Of a DNA stretch of 64,000 bases, positions 45,584-57,988 are shown piece after piece. The stretch is taken from contig MU863919.1 in NCBI GenBank assembly GCA_033296885.1, positions 1 to 64,000 on the forward strand, read 5' to 3'. The translations under genes and the position numbers were made by a program. Source of the DNA: Triangularia verruculosa (taxonomy: Eukaryota; Ascomycota; Sordariomycetes; Sordariales; Podosporaceae). Position 1 is the stretch's first letter. Every line of letters starts with the position of its first letter. The notes under the pieces are model-generated. The model saw only the letters and a list, made by a program, of their open reading frames with translations. It did not search any database and was not told the DNA's origin.

Positions 45584-48500
45584 ATGGTCTGGGATCACCT
45601 CTCAGTCACAGCTCCACACCTGATCTACCTTATCCTGGGAGGCTTCACCACCCTCTTCATGCTATGCTCCTCCGTCATCAAGGAGCGCATGTACATTGGC
45701 GAGGCCACTGTTGCTACAATTTGTGGTGTCATCTTCGGCCCCCATGTCGCCAATGTCATCAACCCTACGAAAGACTGGGCAAGCGTCGATATCATCACCA
45801 TTGAATTTTCTCGAATCGTCCTGGTGGTGCAATGTTTCGCTGTGGGTGTCGAACTGCCAAAGTTCTACATGGAGAAGCACTGGAAATCCGTCACCCTACT
45901 GCTCATCCCGGTCATGCTTTTCGGCTGGCTTATTACGAGTGTCTTTATCATGTGGCTGGTTCCAACGCTGAACTGGATTGAGAGTTTGGTGGTAGCTGCC
46001 TGTGTCACGGCTACTGATCCAGTTCTGGCCTCATCTGTTGTCGGCAAGGGCAAGTTCGCCAAGAGGGTACCAAAGCATTTGAGAGATCTTCTATCGGCAG
46101 AGTCTGGCTGCAACGACGGCATGGCCTTTCCGTTTGTCTATCTGGCGTTGTACCTGATCCATGACAAGTTGGACGCCAAGGCAGTCACCAAACACTGGAT
46201 CCTATACACCGTCTTGTATGAGTGTATCTTTGGCGCCATTTACGGTTTCCTTATCGGATACTTTGCTCGCCACGGCATCAAATACGCAGAGAAACACGAT
46301 TTGATCGACAGGGAGAGCTTCTTGGTGTTCTACTTCGTTTTAGCGCTGTTTGCTGCTGGATCTGGCAGTATCTTGGGTCTCGATGATCTGCTGGTTGGTT
46401 TCGCAGCAGGTGTGGGCTTCTCCAACGATGGTTGGTTTACGCAGAAGACCGAGGACTCTCATGTCTCGAACGTTATCGACTTGCTGATTAACCTGACATA
46501 TTTCATCTACTTCGGAACTATCATTCCCTGGGAGGACTTCAACGACCACGCCATTGGGCTCTACGCCTGGAGACTGGTGGTCCTTGCAATCTTCGTCATT
46601 CTATTCCGCCGAATTCCCATCATGATGGCCCTCAAACCAGTCATACCGGACCTCAAAACCTGGCGCGAGGCGCTGTTTGCAGGTCATTTTGGACCCATTG
46701 GCGTCGGTGCTATCTTCGTGGCAATGTTGGCTCGGGCAGAATTGGAGACAGAAAGCCCCATTCCGCTAACGAAGCTTCCCGACCCTGGGACACCGCATTA
46801 TGATTTGATCAGAGTTGTATGGCCTATCGTTGCGTTCCTCGTCGTTGCGTCCATCATTGTTCACGGCTCTTCAATTGCAGTGTTCACGCTGGGCAAGCAT
46901 ATCAACACGCTCAGCATCACAATGTCGTACACCCAGGCCAACGAGGACGGGCCTAGCTGGATGTCCCGGCTGCCTCGTATTACGTCAACGTCGCGTTCCC
47001 AAGCCAGGACTATGTCTGATACGGATGGCGAGGAACTCAAGATGCCAGAATGTCCCCCAGGAACACTACCACCGATTGGCTATCCAAACAACTTCTTGCG
47101 GCGTGTTCGGGAGGATGACAACAATGAGAAGCAGAGCACCAGCCGACAGAACAGCAGGCCATCGTCGAGAGCGGCCAGGAGGAGGAAAAAGATGTGGGAT
47201 GATGGAATTGGGCCAGGCGGGCCTATCACCCAGTCGGCCATTTTCCCTCAGCGTCGCGTTCCAAGTGATGGACAACAACCGCCCCTCTCGCCCATAGCTG
47301 CAAGCCCCAGCCAACCTCCTTCTCAGGCACAGCAAGACTCGATGGCCATCACCCCTGTACATGATGCCGCGGCGGCAGCTTCCAGTGCTCAGCCTGGCAG
47401 ACACGCCCACTCTTCTGGCGAATCTACTCGAGCCGGCTCAGCTCACGAGAATCTAGCGGGAGATGGTCACCGCAATCCTATTGAGGTTTACAATGAAGGC
47501 GACCATATCATTATCGAAAACGCAGACGGCGATGTGTTGGCGGTGCATCCATCCCAAAGTGGTAACGACATTGCGGAGCACGCCAAAGAGCTCAAGTCGA
47601 AGCTAGAATCGGAAGCTGGTCCTTCGGGATGGAGCTACAATGCCTTGAAGCAGCGAGTGGCAAACTGGCGGGAAGAGGAGCTGGCCAAGAGAAAGGAAAA
47701 GGAGAAGTCTGCCAGAAAGGGCGAACCGGCGCGTGCTTTCCAGTATGGTACAACTGTAAGCTTGCCCGCAACCTGTGTGATGTAGGAGTAGAAGCTAACA
47801 TGACTTGCAGATTATTGTCGAAAACGAGGACGGCGAAGTCGTCAAGAAATACGACCTACCTCCCCAAAGGACTTCAGCCGACCCTGAACAGGCAAATCAA
47901 TCAGGAGAAACAGCACCTGGGCACCCACCAAGACCGAACCTCACCAAGTGGGCTAGCGCTGCGTTTGGACGAACTCAGGCTGGTGAAGGAGCTGCGAAGA
48001 AGAAGACGCCAGAAGAGGAAGAAGATGAGAAGGATGACAAGCACATTCGGTTTACCGTTGGCGGAGTCGGCCGCCGGATGACCAAGGAAGACTTTTTGAT
48101 GGAAATGCAAAAACTGGACAAGAACACCCGTCGGGATGTGGTGGACAAGTCTTCAGCGTCGCAAGAGCTCAAGACCGTCGCTAAGAGGGATGATCAACCA
48201 CAGGTCAAGGTCACCGCTCCAACTCAGCCAGGAGTAAGCAGGAGGGAATCTGCGTCTCCGGCCGCGGCGACCAGTTCGAAGCAGAAGGCAACAACTTCTC
48301 CTGAGCCAGAACGGTCGAGCGGATCTAGCAGTGGGTCGAGGCCATCTACTCAAGACGCCTCTGAAACGGAGATCGAGAAGAAGCGGAGGATAGAAGCTCT
48401 CCGCGGTGTAAGCAGTGACAACAGGGTAGGGGAGGAGGTCGCTGAGACAGCTGCCGAGCGAAGGAGACGGGAGGCGGCTCTGGGAATGTCTCATGCAGCA

Positions 48501-48590
48501 GAGGAGAGCGATAGTGACGACGATGATACCCCTAGAGTGCCTCCACCGAAGCCTCGCATCCGTTTTGCGGAAGCCCCTGCCAACCGGTAG
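45584..48590 (+). CDS. nha1: Na+(K+)/H+ antiporter, Nha1/Sod2 type
   Basis: Exons 45584-47755 and 47811-48590 give 983 residues. The first ~450 residues are a CPA1 monovalent cation/proton antiporter core with about 12 membrane segments. Diagnostic motifs are ACVTATDPVLASSVVGKGKF, with the TDP unwound helix, and LSAESGCNDGMAFPFVYL, with the ND pair of the ion site; GHFGPIGVGAIFVAMLAR comes later. The long hydrophilic tail is typical of fungal Nha1 and matches its early conserved elements (GKHINTLSITMSYTQANED, then NIEVYNEG-like text HRNPIEVYNEGDHIIIENADGD). The intron falls inside a repeated feature, because the second exon resumes with IIVENEDGEVVKKYDLP. Fungal Nha1 exports Na+, K+ and Li+ at the plasma membrane. 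Start: first ATG in frame after an in-frame stop. Confidence 0.94.
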
Positions 48591-49217
48591 AGGAGCGAAG
48601 TGGGATGAGCGTTGCTCTTTTTTGCTTTGAATAATGTCTATAATATGTAGACAAGTATTTTTCTGATCTTGGGGTGGCGGAGGGTTGTGTGAGGGATAGA
48701 CAGCGGACAGAACATAAATGGGTTGATAACATAATCCTTTAATAGTAGTATAATTGAGACCTTTTGGAATCATTAATAAATAAACGAACCCAAAAGTACA
48801 TTAATCCCTAATAAAAACCGGTAAAAACGTCGAACAAACCGTCTTGAATTTCAAGCCTCAACTGTTCACCAGTAAAAGCACAACACTCGATTGGCCCGCT
48901 TGATCCTCGGGTGCCCCACACTTTCTTCATCCCAAACAGGACTAGCGCGTTAACTTTTCTCAAGACAAGTCCGTCATTCCTTGGCCTTTCATCAGTGTGC
49001 GAAAAAGAACGTCGGCAAAGAAAGCTTTTGGGTCCCGCTTCGGCCGCCTTGAATTTATTATTCCATCATCCAGCAGCAGCAGCAGCACCACCACCACCAC
49101 CTGCCAAAGCGAAAAAAATTGCCGACATTGCGCAACCACCTTTTGCGCAATTCTGCCCACGACTAACTCGTAACTTTCGACGAGTATACCTTCACATATT
49201 ATAAAACCACAGCCAAA
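48591..49217. other. intergenic; CAG/CAC repeats in tom22 leader
   Basis: 3' region of nha1 and 5' leader of tom22. A CAG/CAC trinucleotide repeat lies at about 49071-49100. No gene seen. Confidence 0.45.
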
Positions 49218-49872
49218 ATGGTGCAACTCACCGAAGTAGAAGACGAGCACTTCCAGCACGCCCAGGTCGGGCCAGACGAGGATGAGGAGGATTTCACTGA
49301 TACCGGTTTGTCCCCCCCACCTCCTTCCCTCCTCCCCCTTCTCCCCTTCTTAACCTCCCTCTCCCCCTCCCGTCCCCCTTGCTAGACATAACCCTTCTCC
49401 AACCCCCCCCCCCCCCCCTCCCCGCTTAGACATCCAACTGACACCAAAAAACCCAGACTCCGAAATCTCAACCGACTCCAACTACGACCCCACAGCCGAA
49501 ACCTTCGCCGACCGCCTCGCCGCCCTCAAAGATATCATCCCCCCGACCGCCCGCTCCTGGGTGCATTCCAAGTACGAAGCCACCACCTCCACCATCAAAT
49601 CCGTCGTCACCTTCGCCGGCCGCTCCGCCTGGGCGCTTTCTGTGTCTGCGATACTCGTCGGCGTCCCCTGGGCTTTGGCCTACGGCGAGGACCAGCAGTT
49701 TGCGGCCATGGAGGCCGAGCAGAGGATGAGGGAATTGGGAGGGGAGATCATGACATCTCCGGGCCAGGAAGGCGCCAGCAAAGATCCCATGTTGGGTGGC
49801 GCTGGAAAGGATGAGCTTGCGGGATTGGTTGGTGCGGGTGGTGGGGTGCAGCAGGTTAAGGCTGCCCTTTAA
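49218..49872 (+). CDS. tom22: Tom22, mitochondrial import receptor subunit
   Basis: Preferred exons 49218-49305 and 49457-49872 give 167 residues. The N-terminus is strongly acidic (MVQLTEVEDEHFQHAQ; GPDEDEEDFTDTDSEIS), as in the presequence-binding cytosolic domain of Neurospora Tom22. One membrane segment follows (WALSVSAILVGVPWALAYG) and then a short intermembrane-space tail. This tail-anchored outer-membrane protein joins Tom20 to the Tom40 pore. I chose acceptor AG 49455-49456 because a CTGAC branch-type sequence lies 13-14 nt upstream and the joined text TDTDSEIS matches Neurospora. The AG at 49428-49429 is also in frame and would add nine residues; an earlier AG at 49384-49385 would read into a stop. 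The 151-nt intron contains 16 consecutive C. Confidence 0.92.
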
Positions 49873-51495
49873 GATTGATGAAGGGAGAAAATTAAAGAGG
49901 GAAAGATAAAAAATGAAAGGGAAAAGGAGGGTAGAGTGGAAGATGAGATGCCCAATTGCTTGAAGTCGCGGAAAACGACTCTGGCTTTTGGGGTGGGTGT
50001 TATCACATCACATAGCACGAAGCTGCTGGTGGTGGTGAATGAGGGACGACTTCCACGAGACCTTCTCCTCAGTCAGCTGCTCTCAGATCTTAATATCTCT
50101 CGGAGCTCGGCATGGCTCTTCCTCACCCTTGTCACATGTACATTATTCACACACACACACACACAAACGCCACCACATACCACACACACAACACCTATCT
50201 GTATCTGTAATTTATTGCCGCATTGTTTTTTATAGATTCTTCTTCCTCATTCCGACTTGGTCGATGTTGAGATGATGATGGATGGGTTTGGCCATATGAA
50301 AGGGGGACCGGTAGTGACGGGCAAAAAAAAAAATGTAGGAGATTGTATTCAAATATATGGTGCTTTGCGATATCCCAAGTTGTGAGGGGACTAGGCAAAA
50401 GTGAAAATGATGGGGGAGACATGAACGGCTATGGGGGAGTGTACATATATATATATATATAAATGTCTCAACCGCGAAGTATTGTTTCTCTGAAACTCGC
50501 ACTCTGCGCTTTTTTTGTAACCCACCACTTTCTTCCTCCCAACTCGTATTATTCTTTTCCTTTCCACCAATGTAGTCATGTCTGTTCTCCCTCTCTCTTT
50601 CTCCCTCTCTCTCTCTCCATTCCAAAGCTATGTTTTCACAGCCCGTTGAGTCACAAATTATCCAGTCTTGCCATGGCTTCTGTCACTTGAGCTGTAACCA
50701 TCACTTAAGTGTATGAAATGCCAGTCTAGGTGGGTACAAAACAAACTCCATTTCTTATCGTTGGATACACCATGCAGAGAGAAAAATAGGCACGAGGTAT
50801 ATTTTCCCTTTTGTGCCTCTAGATCTGGGGTACGGGGTGTGTGTGTTGAGTTTGGTTTGTTATACGTGATGTGACAATGTGTGATGTGTGATGTGGAGGC
50901 CAGCCCATTCATTCCATTCTTCTTTTTTCTCTGTTATCTCCTACAATCTCTCTGCTCCCTAGTAGTAATCAACCACTGTCCCTATCCATCCATCCATCCA
51001 CCCACTCACCCACCGCTCTTCAGCCCTCCCTATATCACAAAAGAACTTTTCTTCTTCCACCCCTTCCCTTTCTCTCCTTCCCTTTCCTTCCCTTCACTTC
51101 CTCCTTCCGGCTGCTTCCTCAGAGAAGTGAAAAATATATTTTCTTCAAATTTAGAAAAAAAAAAAGTAAACGGTGCGGCAGAATTCCCTCACAGCAAGAA
51201 TGGGTGGTATCATGAATGAAGGCTATGAGAATATCGAACAGAAAAAAGAAGTAGTACAAGAATTCCCAAAAAGAAAACGGTGGGAAAATGGGGGGTAGGT
51301 GAAAGCGTGGAGGGGATCTAAACATCGTAAGGGTGAAAAAGAAGAAAAAAAGGAAATAAAAGTGTCCGTAGGGATGAGTTATATAAATAGATAGGCTGTG
51401 GTGGTGTGAAATGTGAATTCCAAAACCCCATCAGCGAAGCAAGTGGGAGGACCAGGTGGCGGTCAGTATCTTGGAAGCTTGTCGTCATCAGAAAT
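49873..51495. other. convergent intergenic region, simple repeats
   Basis: 3' regions of tom22 and the ADF-homology gene. Contains (AC)n at 50149-50165, (AT)n at 50444-50461, and long pyrimidine-rich stretches at 50900-51115. No supported gene. Confidence 0.5.
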
Positions 51496-54400
51496 CTAGC
51501 CCGAGTGGCTCCGGTAGGCATCGGTGAGAACTAGGGAATTTGGTTAGCACATATGTTAACATGCCTCATGGAAATTGTGGCACTCACTATGCAAGATGTT
51601 CATTTGGCCATTCCTGTCCTCACAGGCAACTTGAAGCCCACTGCCCTCAACAAAGTCAAGCACGACGCTGTTGGGAAGCTCTTGCAACTCAACGTCAGGG
51701 GTATAAGGAGGCTTGAAATCGGTGATGTGATACCGCTTGTAGAGTGCCTTGTTCTTGTTGGCAGGCATCATGGCAGTGCCAGAAACAGCACTGAGAATCA
51801 AAAAGCCTTGGCTATCGAGGCAGATGCTCCGGCGCTTCCACAAAAGGTTGTCGGGGAACTGGACATTGACATCACCCATGAAAGCAACAATGCTTGGCTG
51901 GGCCGGCGACACGGAAGGAGCCGCGGTGGTGGCCCTGGACGCAGCAGCGACCTCGGCAGCATTCTCCTCGGTCACGGTAGGGGAGATGGATGGGGGGCCG
52001 GCCTTCCTGCTGTTGGGTACAAGCGTGTTGGAGAGGCGACGCATGAAACGCGAGGCCCGGCTGCTCTTGCCCTGGTTGGGGCTGGCAGGGCTCGATCCAT
52101 TCTTCTTGATGCTCTCGCTGTCAGAGTCAACGTTAAGCTCCGTCGTACGGATAGGAGACATCACGCCGTTCTGGTCAATTGAGGACCGGCGACTGCTGAT
52201 ACTTAACCGACGAGCAAAGCCGCCGGAGGGTGCGGTAGTCTGGTGAGTTGAGGGTGGGCGGGATGAGGACCGGGAACCGGGACTCATGGCCTGTCCAGGA
52301 GACGGGGCAAGATTGTCGGATGAGGGAGACTTTGCGCCCTTGATAAAGTCTTTGACAACGGTCAAAGAAGATCGCCTCCTGGGACGGAGCCCTCCTTGGG
52401 CATCATCTGCAGTTGGTTCATGCTGGTGGAACTCAGACTGGCTTCCCTTGGACAGACGACGCTGCAGCAAGGACTGCTTTCTCTCGATTGAGGCGGAATG
52501 ATCCAGAGATACTCTCCCTGAAAGAGCGCTGAGTGGTCTGGACTGAATTTCTAATGAAACCCGCTTCTGAAGATCAACCATCAGCGGCGAGTGATTGAGC
52601 TCCATAGAGTTGTACTCTGCTGGGTCAAACTTGTGGTCTCTGCCTGGGTCGCGAACAATGCGGGCTGTGACTTGAACCGAATCGGGCCTTCCCCTTGGGG
52701 GGTTTCCGCCTTCAAACATGGAGAGACGATTGACCACTGACCCGGATCTATCGCGCCTGATGATCGAAGAGCCATCGGGCGATGACTCTACAGACCCTGG
52801 TGACGAAGCCGTCCTATCAACAAGAGAAGGTGTCCTTGACGGTATTTTTCCATCCTTGCGAACAGCGAAGAACGTTGAAGATGGGCGCTCCTTGGCCACC
52901 ACCGTCTCCACAGGGCCACCAGCCTTCCCAGAGAGCTGCTGCAGCGCTTTAATGCGTTCGGAAATGCTTGAGCCAATCTTTCCAGTTTTCGGCAACACGT
53001 CTGGTGTGGACCTTGGGGCCTTTTGCATATACGCACTGGACGAGACAGACCGGGAAGAGCCCGGAATAGTGTCATTGGGAGACAGCATGGAGCTTCGAAC
53101 GGGATTCGAGACGGTCCTGGAAAACTTCGACACAGCATCCAAACCTCCAACGGTGTTCCTCTTAGAATTTGCATCGTTGGGGAAGAATGGCGTGATTGGC
53201 GACTTGGAGACAGTGATAGGCGTCGCTTGTTCTACAGTAGCCGATCGCAGTTCATCGATAAAGCCATCGTTGTCAAAAATACTGATCACCGAACGTCGCT
53301 TGTCTGCCCCAGGCGCGTCCATCCTAGTCTTGATCGGCTCAGGGGCGGCCTTTCGTCTAGCGGCTTCATCTGTCTCGGTCGTGGTAGTATTGAGGGGATC
53401 TTGAATTGGTTGCGTGTTTGCCGTGTTCGTGGCAGCAGTGTCCGAACCCAAGTCAGACGGCTGTTCACCGGTAACGGCATCAATTTGGCTCTCCACGTTC
53501 GCAATTGGTTTGGCATCCCGAGTTGAGAATTTGGAAAGCGGAAGGTGGGAAGGAGATGATTCTTGATCGTTCTTGACAGCTGGTCCAGTTCTGGGGCTGG
53601 CCGTTGTGACATCCTCCTTGTCTGCTTCTGCGACAGAGCTACCCAGGTCTTGCTTGGCGATTCCAGTGGGAAAAACTGCAACCGAGAACCGGGACACTGG
53701 CAAGGCCTGGGCTGCTGCGGGTTCCTCAGCTTCAACATTATTGTTGTCTTCCAGCATTGAAGATTCTTCCTCCAAGGGGGCCACGATACTTTCCACATGC
53801 CTATCGAGAGATTGTACACCTGGCTTGGGACCATCGCTCTCGGTCTTCTCGCCATCATCTCTGGACAGTGGTTCCGGGGAAGGCTCATTTTCCTGCTCCT
53901 TGCCAATAATCGTCTCGTCTGTGGAATCAGAGAGAGATGAAGCTTGGGTTGAGTCACCAATATCAGAAGCTAGAGGTGACGGAGGGTGCGAGTCTGTTTG
54001 AGCATCTACCGATGCCTGGTCTGTCACGGTTTCGAGTTCAATGCCCGAATCAGCCTTATCAACTGTGGCACCAACCTCCAGTGGATTATCAAAAGATGGT
54101 GCGTTTTCCAGTGCCAGAGCTGCTGAAGCTCCGAAGCTGATGTCTTCTGTCAAACCGGGAGTAGAGGCCGCCGATGAGACTTCCGCGACGGCCAAACCTT
54201 CCGTGGACTGTGAGCTCATCATCTTTTTCTTTTCTCTCAACTTCATAGCCTTTAGGAGCCGCGCCTTCTCTGGTGATATCACGTTCGGCTTGCTTGCTGG
54301 CGGCGCAAGTGTAGCTGCAGGTGCAACAGGAGCTAGCAGGTCGTTACTAGCAGGTGGTCGAACAGAGTCGTCTTCAGCAAGGATGCTTCCAGTGTCGGTT

Positions 54401-55552
54401 GGTGCCAAATCTGGGAACGGATATTCTGGTTCCTCCTTGATTGGAGATTCCAGGATATCGTCGTCGTCCGGTGAACGGCCTTTCTTGGAGACCTTGGACA
54501 GCGCCTTAACACTAGAGGGCATCGATGCCACAGGTTTCGAAGTTCCACCACCAGCAGTTGAGGGCCGCCCTGCGTCTGCTGAGGGTCTTGGACCAAGCCT
54601 GACTTTTGGCTTCGGATAAGGGTACGAGCTAGAAGGATAGAGGTCGAGCGAGGACATGCGCCTCCCCGCGTCGTCGAATGATTGCGCCGGTGAAGAGGGC
54701 CTCTCCACACCTGTAAACTGGGGAGGATCCCGTCCGTCGGTAAACCGGGAAGCGTCAGGTACGGTTGCGAGGTCTGCGTTGAGCTTTACGGGGGGGTGTA
54801 GAGAATATTCTCCCGAAGAACCAGGGCGGCCTTCTTCCCTAACAGTCGATTGTCTTTTTCGGTCTCGTTCTTCTTCTTCCTCTTCCTCAGCGATTTCCAT
54901 CAACCGTCTTCGACGCAACGAGCTGGTCGAAGAAGAAGTCGAACCCGAAGCAGCGTGAAGCGAGCAAGCAGCCGAGAGCTTGGTGTCCTTAAGCTCCTTT
55001 GCCTCGGTAATTTCGAAAACAGTATCATGAGGTGAAAAGCGGTCGCAAACAGAATCGAAGTGAACAGTCACTCGTGCTGTGACTTGTCAGTCTTCAGCTG
55101 TTCCAACAGAGGCAAAGGAGCGCCTCGGGCAAGGGCGGGGTGAAACAAACCTTGGACCAATCTGGAACAGTCCTCGGGCAGGTATTTTATGATGACATTC
55201 CGGCGCCTGTATCTTAGATATCCATAGAGTGGTGACGTTTCCGTGTACTCTGCTATGCTGTTTCGAATCTCGACAATACCGCCAGTGCCCTGGCCCAAGA
55301 GCTCGACCTCATCGCGGCTAGCATACTTGAGCAAGATCCTATTTGTTTCCTCGAAATATTAGCAAGCAGCTCCCAGGTAGGTAGTGTAAATTGGGAGGGT
55401 GGCTGGGGTCCAAGGGGCAAAAAGCCATGACTGGCGCAATGGGGGTTCAGGGATAGAGGTTGTTTTCAGTTGACATACCATCCTCCCGCCTCTGCAACGG
55501 CTGCTTCATACGCCTCCTTGACTCGTGGATCGTCCAGTCCATTCAACGACAT
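51496..55552 (-). CDS. ADF/cofilin-homology domain protein with long disordered region and C-terminal folded domain
   Basis: Exons 55552-55479, 55338-55151, 55076-51588 and 51530-51496 give 1261 residues. An ADF-H domain fills residues 1 to about 130: SLNGLDDPRVKEAYEAAVAE, then WILLKYASRDEVELLGQG, SPLYGYLRYRRRNVIIKYLP and ARVTVHFDSVCDRFSPHDTV. This N-terminal placement is as in Abp1/drebrin-like proteins, but no SH3 domain follows. About 950 residues of Ser/Pro/Asp-rich sequence come next, with an EEEEEEERDRKRQS patch. The last ~120 residues look folded (VQFPDNLLWKRRSICLDSQG; ALYKRYHITDFKPPYTPDVE; SVVLDFVEGSGLQVACED) and resemble a PH-like fold. Actin-related function is likely, but the exact role is unknown to me. 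The final 11 codons plus stop are in their own exon. Confidence 0.85.
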
Positions 55553-57988
55553 CTCGATATTCCGCGCCTTTCCGAGATGGTGCGCCTAGTCCCTCTCTAT
55601 CCGCGACCACAGGGTAAACGGATGATTTTATGGTTAAAACTGCTCTTTCTTTCTCCTCTCCTTCAACCGCGATGCCGGCGTGGCGCAAAGCTGCAATCAG
55701 GGACAAATCCAGGGGTTGTAGGCAAGGCTGAATTGTTATCGCACGTAGGTGAGCCGCGTCGTCTCCATGGAGAATTAATTGGCCGTCTCGAGGCACTGTT
55801 GCAGCCCGGATGTGAAGGCGCGCGAGATCATAGAACGGGATCTCGGATCGGCGCCCAGCGTTACAGCAGCAAATCGATCAGACAAACGGCAGCTGGTTGG
55901 TAAACCAAACTGAGAGACGTTGCTTTTTAAGGAATCAAACCAAAAAGCCAGGAGGACAGCAAATCTCTTCGACTGTCAAGTTGTCTCAATCTCGAATGGT
56001 GGAGCTCCGGGCTTGACCGTTGGAAACAACGTTAATTGGGTAATTGAGATCAGTAGACACCTCCGTAACGTGTAACGTGGCTCCGTCGGGCAGTCGTTTA
56101 GGCGGCCGTAGGTGGGATCTAGTGTTGGCAGGAAAGAAGGAAGAAAAAAAAAGGCAATAGTAACAAGACAAAAGAGACCAAGTAAAATAAATCTCGCAAG
56201 AAAAGAATAGGACGAAGTAGCCGTGGGTAGGGAGTGTGTGTGTCGATTCGGCAACAGTCGCTTCGACGAGGTGTGGCGGCAGCAGCCAGACAGATTTACT
56301 GCAGCTGTGCCGTTCTCTACTCGGGATGCGCCTGCTTCGCAAACGAACTGAAAAGGGGAACCGGAACCGTCAAGAGAGAGAGAAAATATTAGGTTAATAA
56401 TGAGGGGATGCGATCGAAAGGAGGTTGAGAGGCGTCTGGCTTGGGTTGCCGTCACGGCGCTCCTCCTCCTGGTGAGATAATTTATCTGCCATTGGCCACT
56501 TGATGGGCGCGCAGCAAGGGTGGGGAGACGAGAATGGAGAGCACAGGGCATCATGAGAGTGGGGACCTTGCAGAGGGGTCCAGGAACCGGGCCTTGGTGG
56601 ATTTCAGGGGTATTTTCCAGTCTTGGGATTATCTTCTCTCGCATGATGTCGTAAAGGATCGCGTGCTCACGTAGCATTCTGGGACAGAAAGTTAGCCTGC
56701 GTGAAGAAGTACAGTAGTTGAATAGGGCTACGAAATGGCGTCTTTGTAGCATCGAATTGCCATGTTCTGCTCACATTCGATGTGGGTTCTTGAAATTGGT
56801 GAATCTCTTTAACTTTCCCAAACTTCAGCTCCAGTCATTTTCTCCTGGAGCCCAGAGGAGGATCCCTGCATCCCCTGCCCGGCACTTGACCGCTTTGGGA
56901 ATCCCCATCTTCCGTTTCAACGGCGCTAAGTTTCGCCTTGGATTCTCACGTTTGATCTCGAAGCCAGCCCAACTTCTAGAAGCAAACACTGATTATTTTG
57001 TAGAGACATTTTGCTGTTGAGTTGACGTGACTCCATTGCCATTGCCACCTTCGTATATGTAGTCTCGAGGTGCTCCATCACCAACTGGGTCCGACCGCAT
57101 CGGAAGCACTTGTCCTTCGTGACAGGCACTCGATAGCTGTGCCATGTGCAGGCGTTTTCACCACTTGGGAAAGCCCGGGGAATTCTGTCCCACCACACCA
57201 CCTCGTCACCTCGACCATATGCGGAGACCGACTACACCACCATCCAAGGCGGTGGTGGTACATGCACTCGGGTAGCATCGTTCAAGGACGCTGATGTAAA
57301 CCACAGACACGCTTTGACCTTTGTGATGGTGATTCCGCGCAATCCTTTCTTCAATTCGTCAGCATTCAACGTTACAACCATGTGGGTCCGTGCGTCTTAA
57401 TATCGAAGCCAATCATAAAGTCTTCAGAGGACGGCAGAAATATGGCTGCTAGTTGATGGCTAGGTAGAGAGAAACAACTGTGATCGTTTCAACCGAAGAT
57501 CTTCCTATGGGGCGATCGTTGCACGTGTATCTGCATCCCAGGCACAGCATATCTTTGTGTGCCCAGAATCAACAGCTTAGTTCCACAACCGACACCTTAA
57601 AGAGTTCTCCGGATCACGACATACATTAAGGCCTCAGTTAACATGATACCTCACAATGAAGGTTACTTAGAGCCTCAACAGTGACGTCTTGTCCTTTTTC
57701 GAGAATCATATGGCATGGCCTCTCCAGTTTCATCGTATGAACCTTAGGGTCTCAACGTCGAGACCTCATAGCTGTTTGCAGCAACAAAGAAGTTGGGACC
57801 AAAACAGGAAACTCACCAACTGCCAAATTCCCCTTATATAATTGCTCTCCTGACCAGAGTAATGAGAACAAAGAATCCCTCTGGCCCTGTCATCCGGTTC
57901 TCATCATGGAAACCACCAGTGAATGAGTAGCATAACCTAAACAATTAGAGATAATCCTCATCAGCCTCCATGAAGCCCAGCAGTCATC
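55553..57988. other. divergent intergenic region, 2.4 kb, no supported gene
   Basis: Upstream of the ADF-homology gene (minus) and the MYND gene (plus). The largest frame (55976-56752, minus, 258 codons) has no domain, biased composition and contains an AAGAAGGAAGAAAAAAAA tract. I do not call it. Confidence 0.5.

Noticed and set aside
49386..49429. Earliest possible acceptor in the tom22 intron (AG at 49384-49385)
   Set aside because: It keeps the Asp codon but then reads through the C run into an in-frame TAG.
51553..52246. Two long plus frames antisense to the end of the ADF-homology gene
   Set aside because: Mirror frames of a well-supported coding exon.
55976..56752. 258-codon minus frame in the region upstream of the ADF-homology gene
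   Set aside because: No domain, unlikely composition, and it lies where that gene's promoter is expected.
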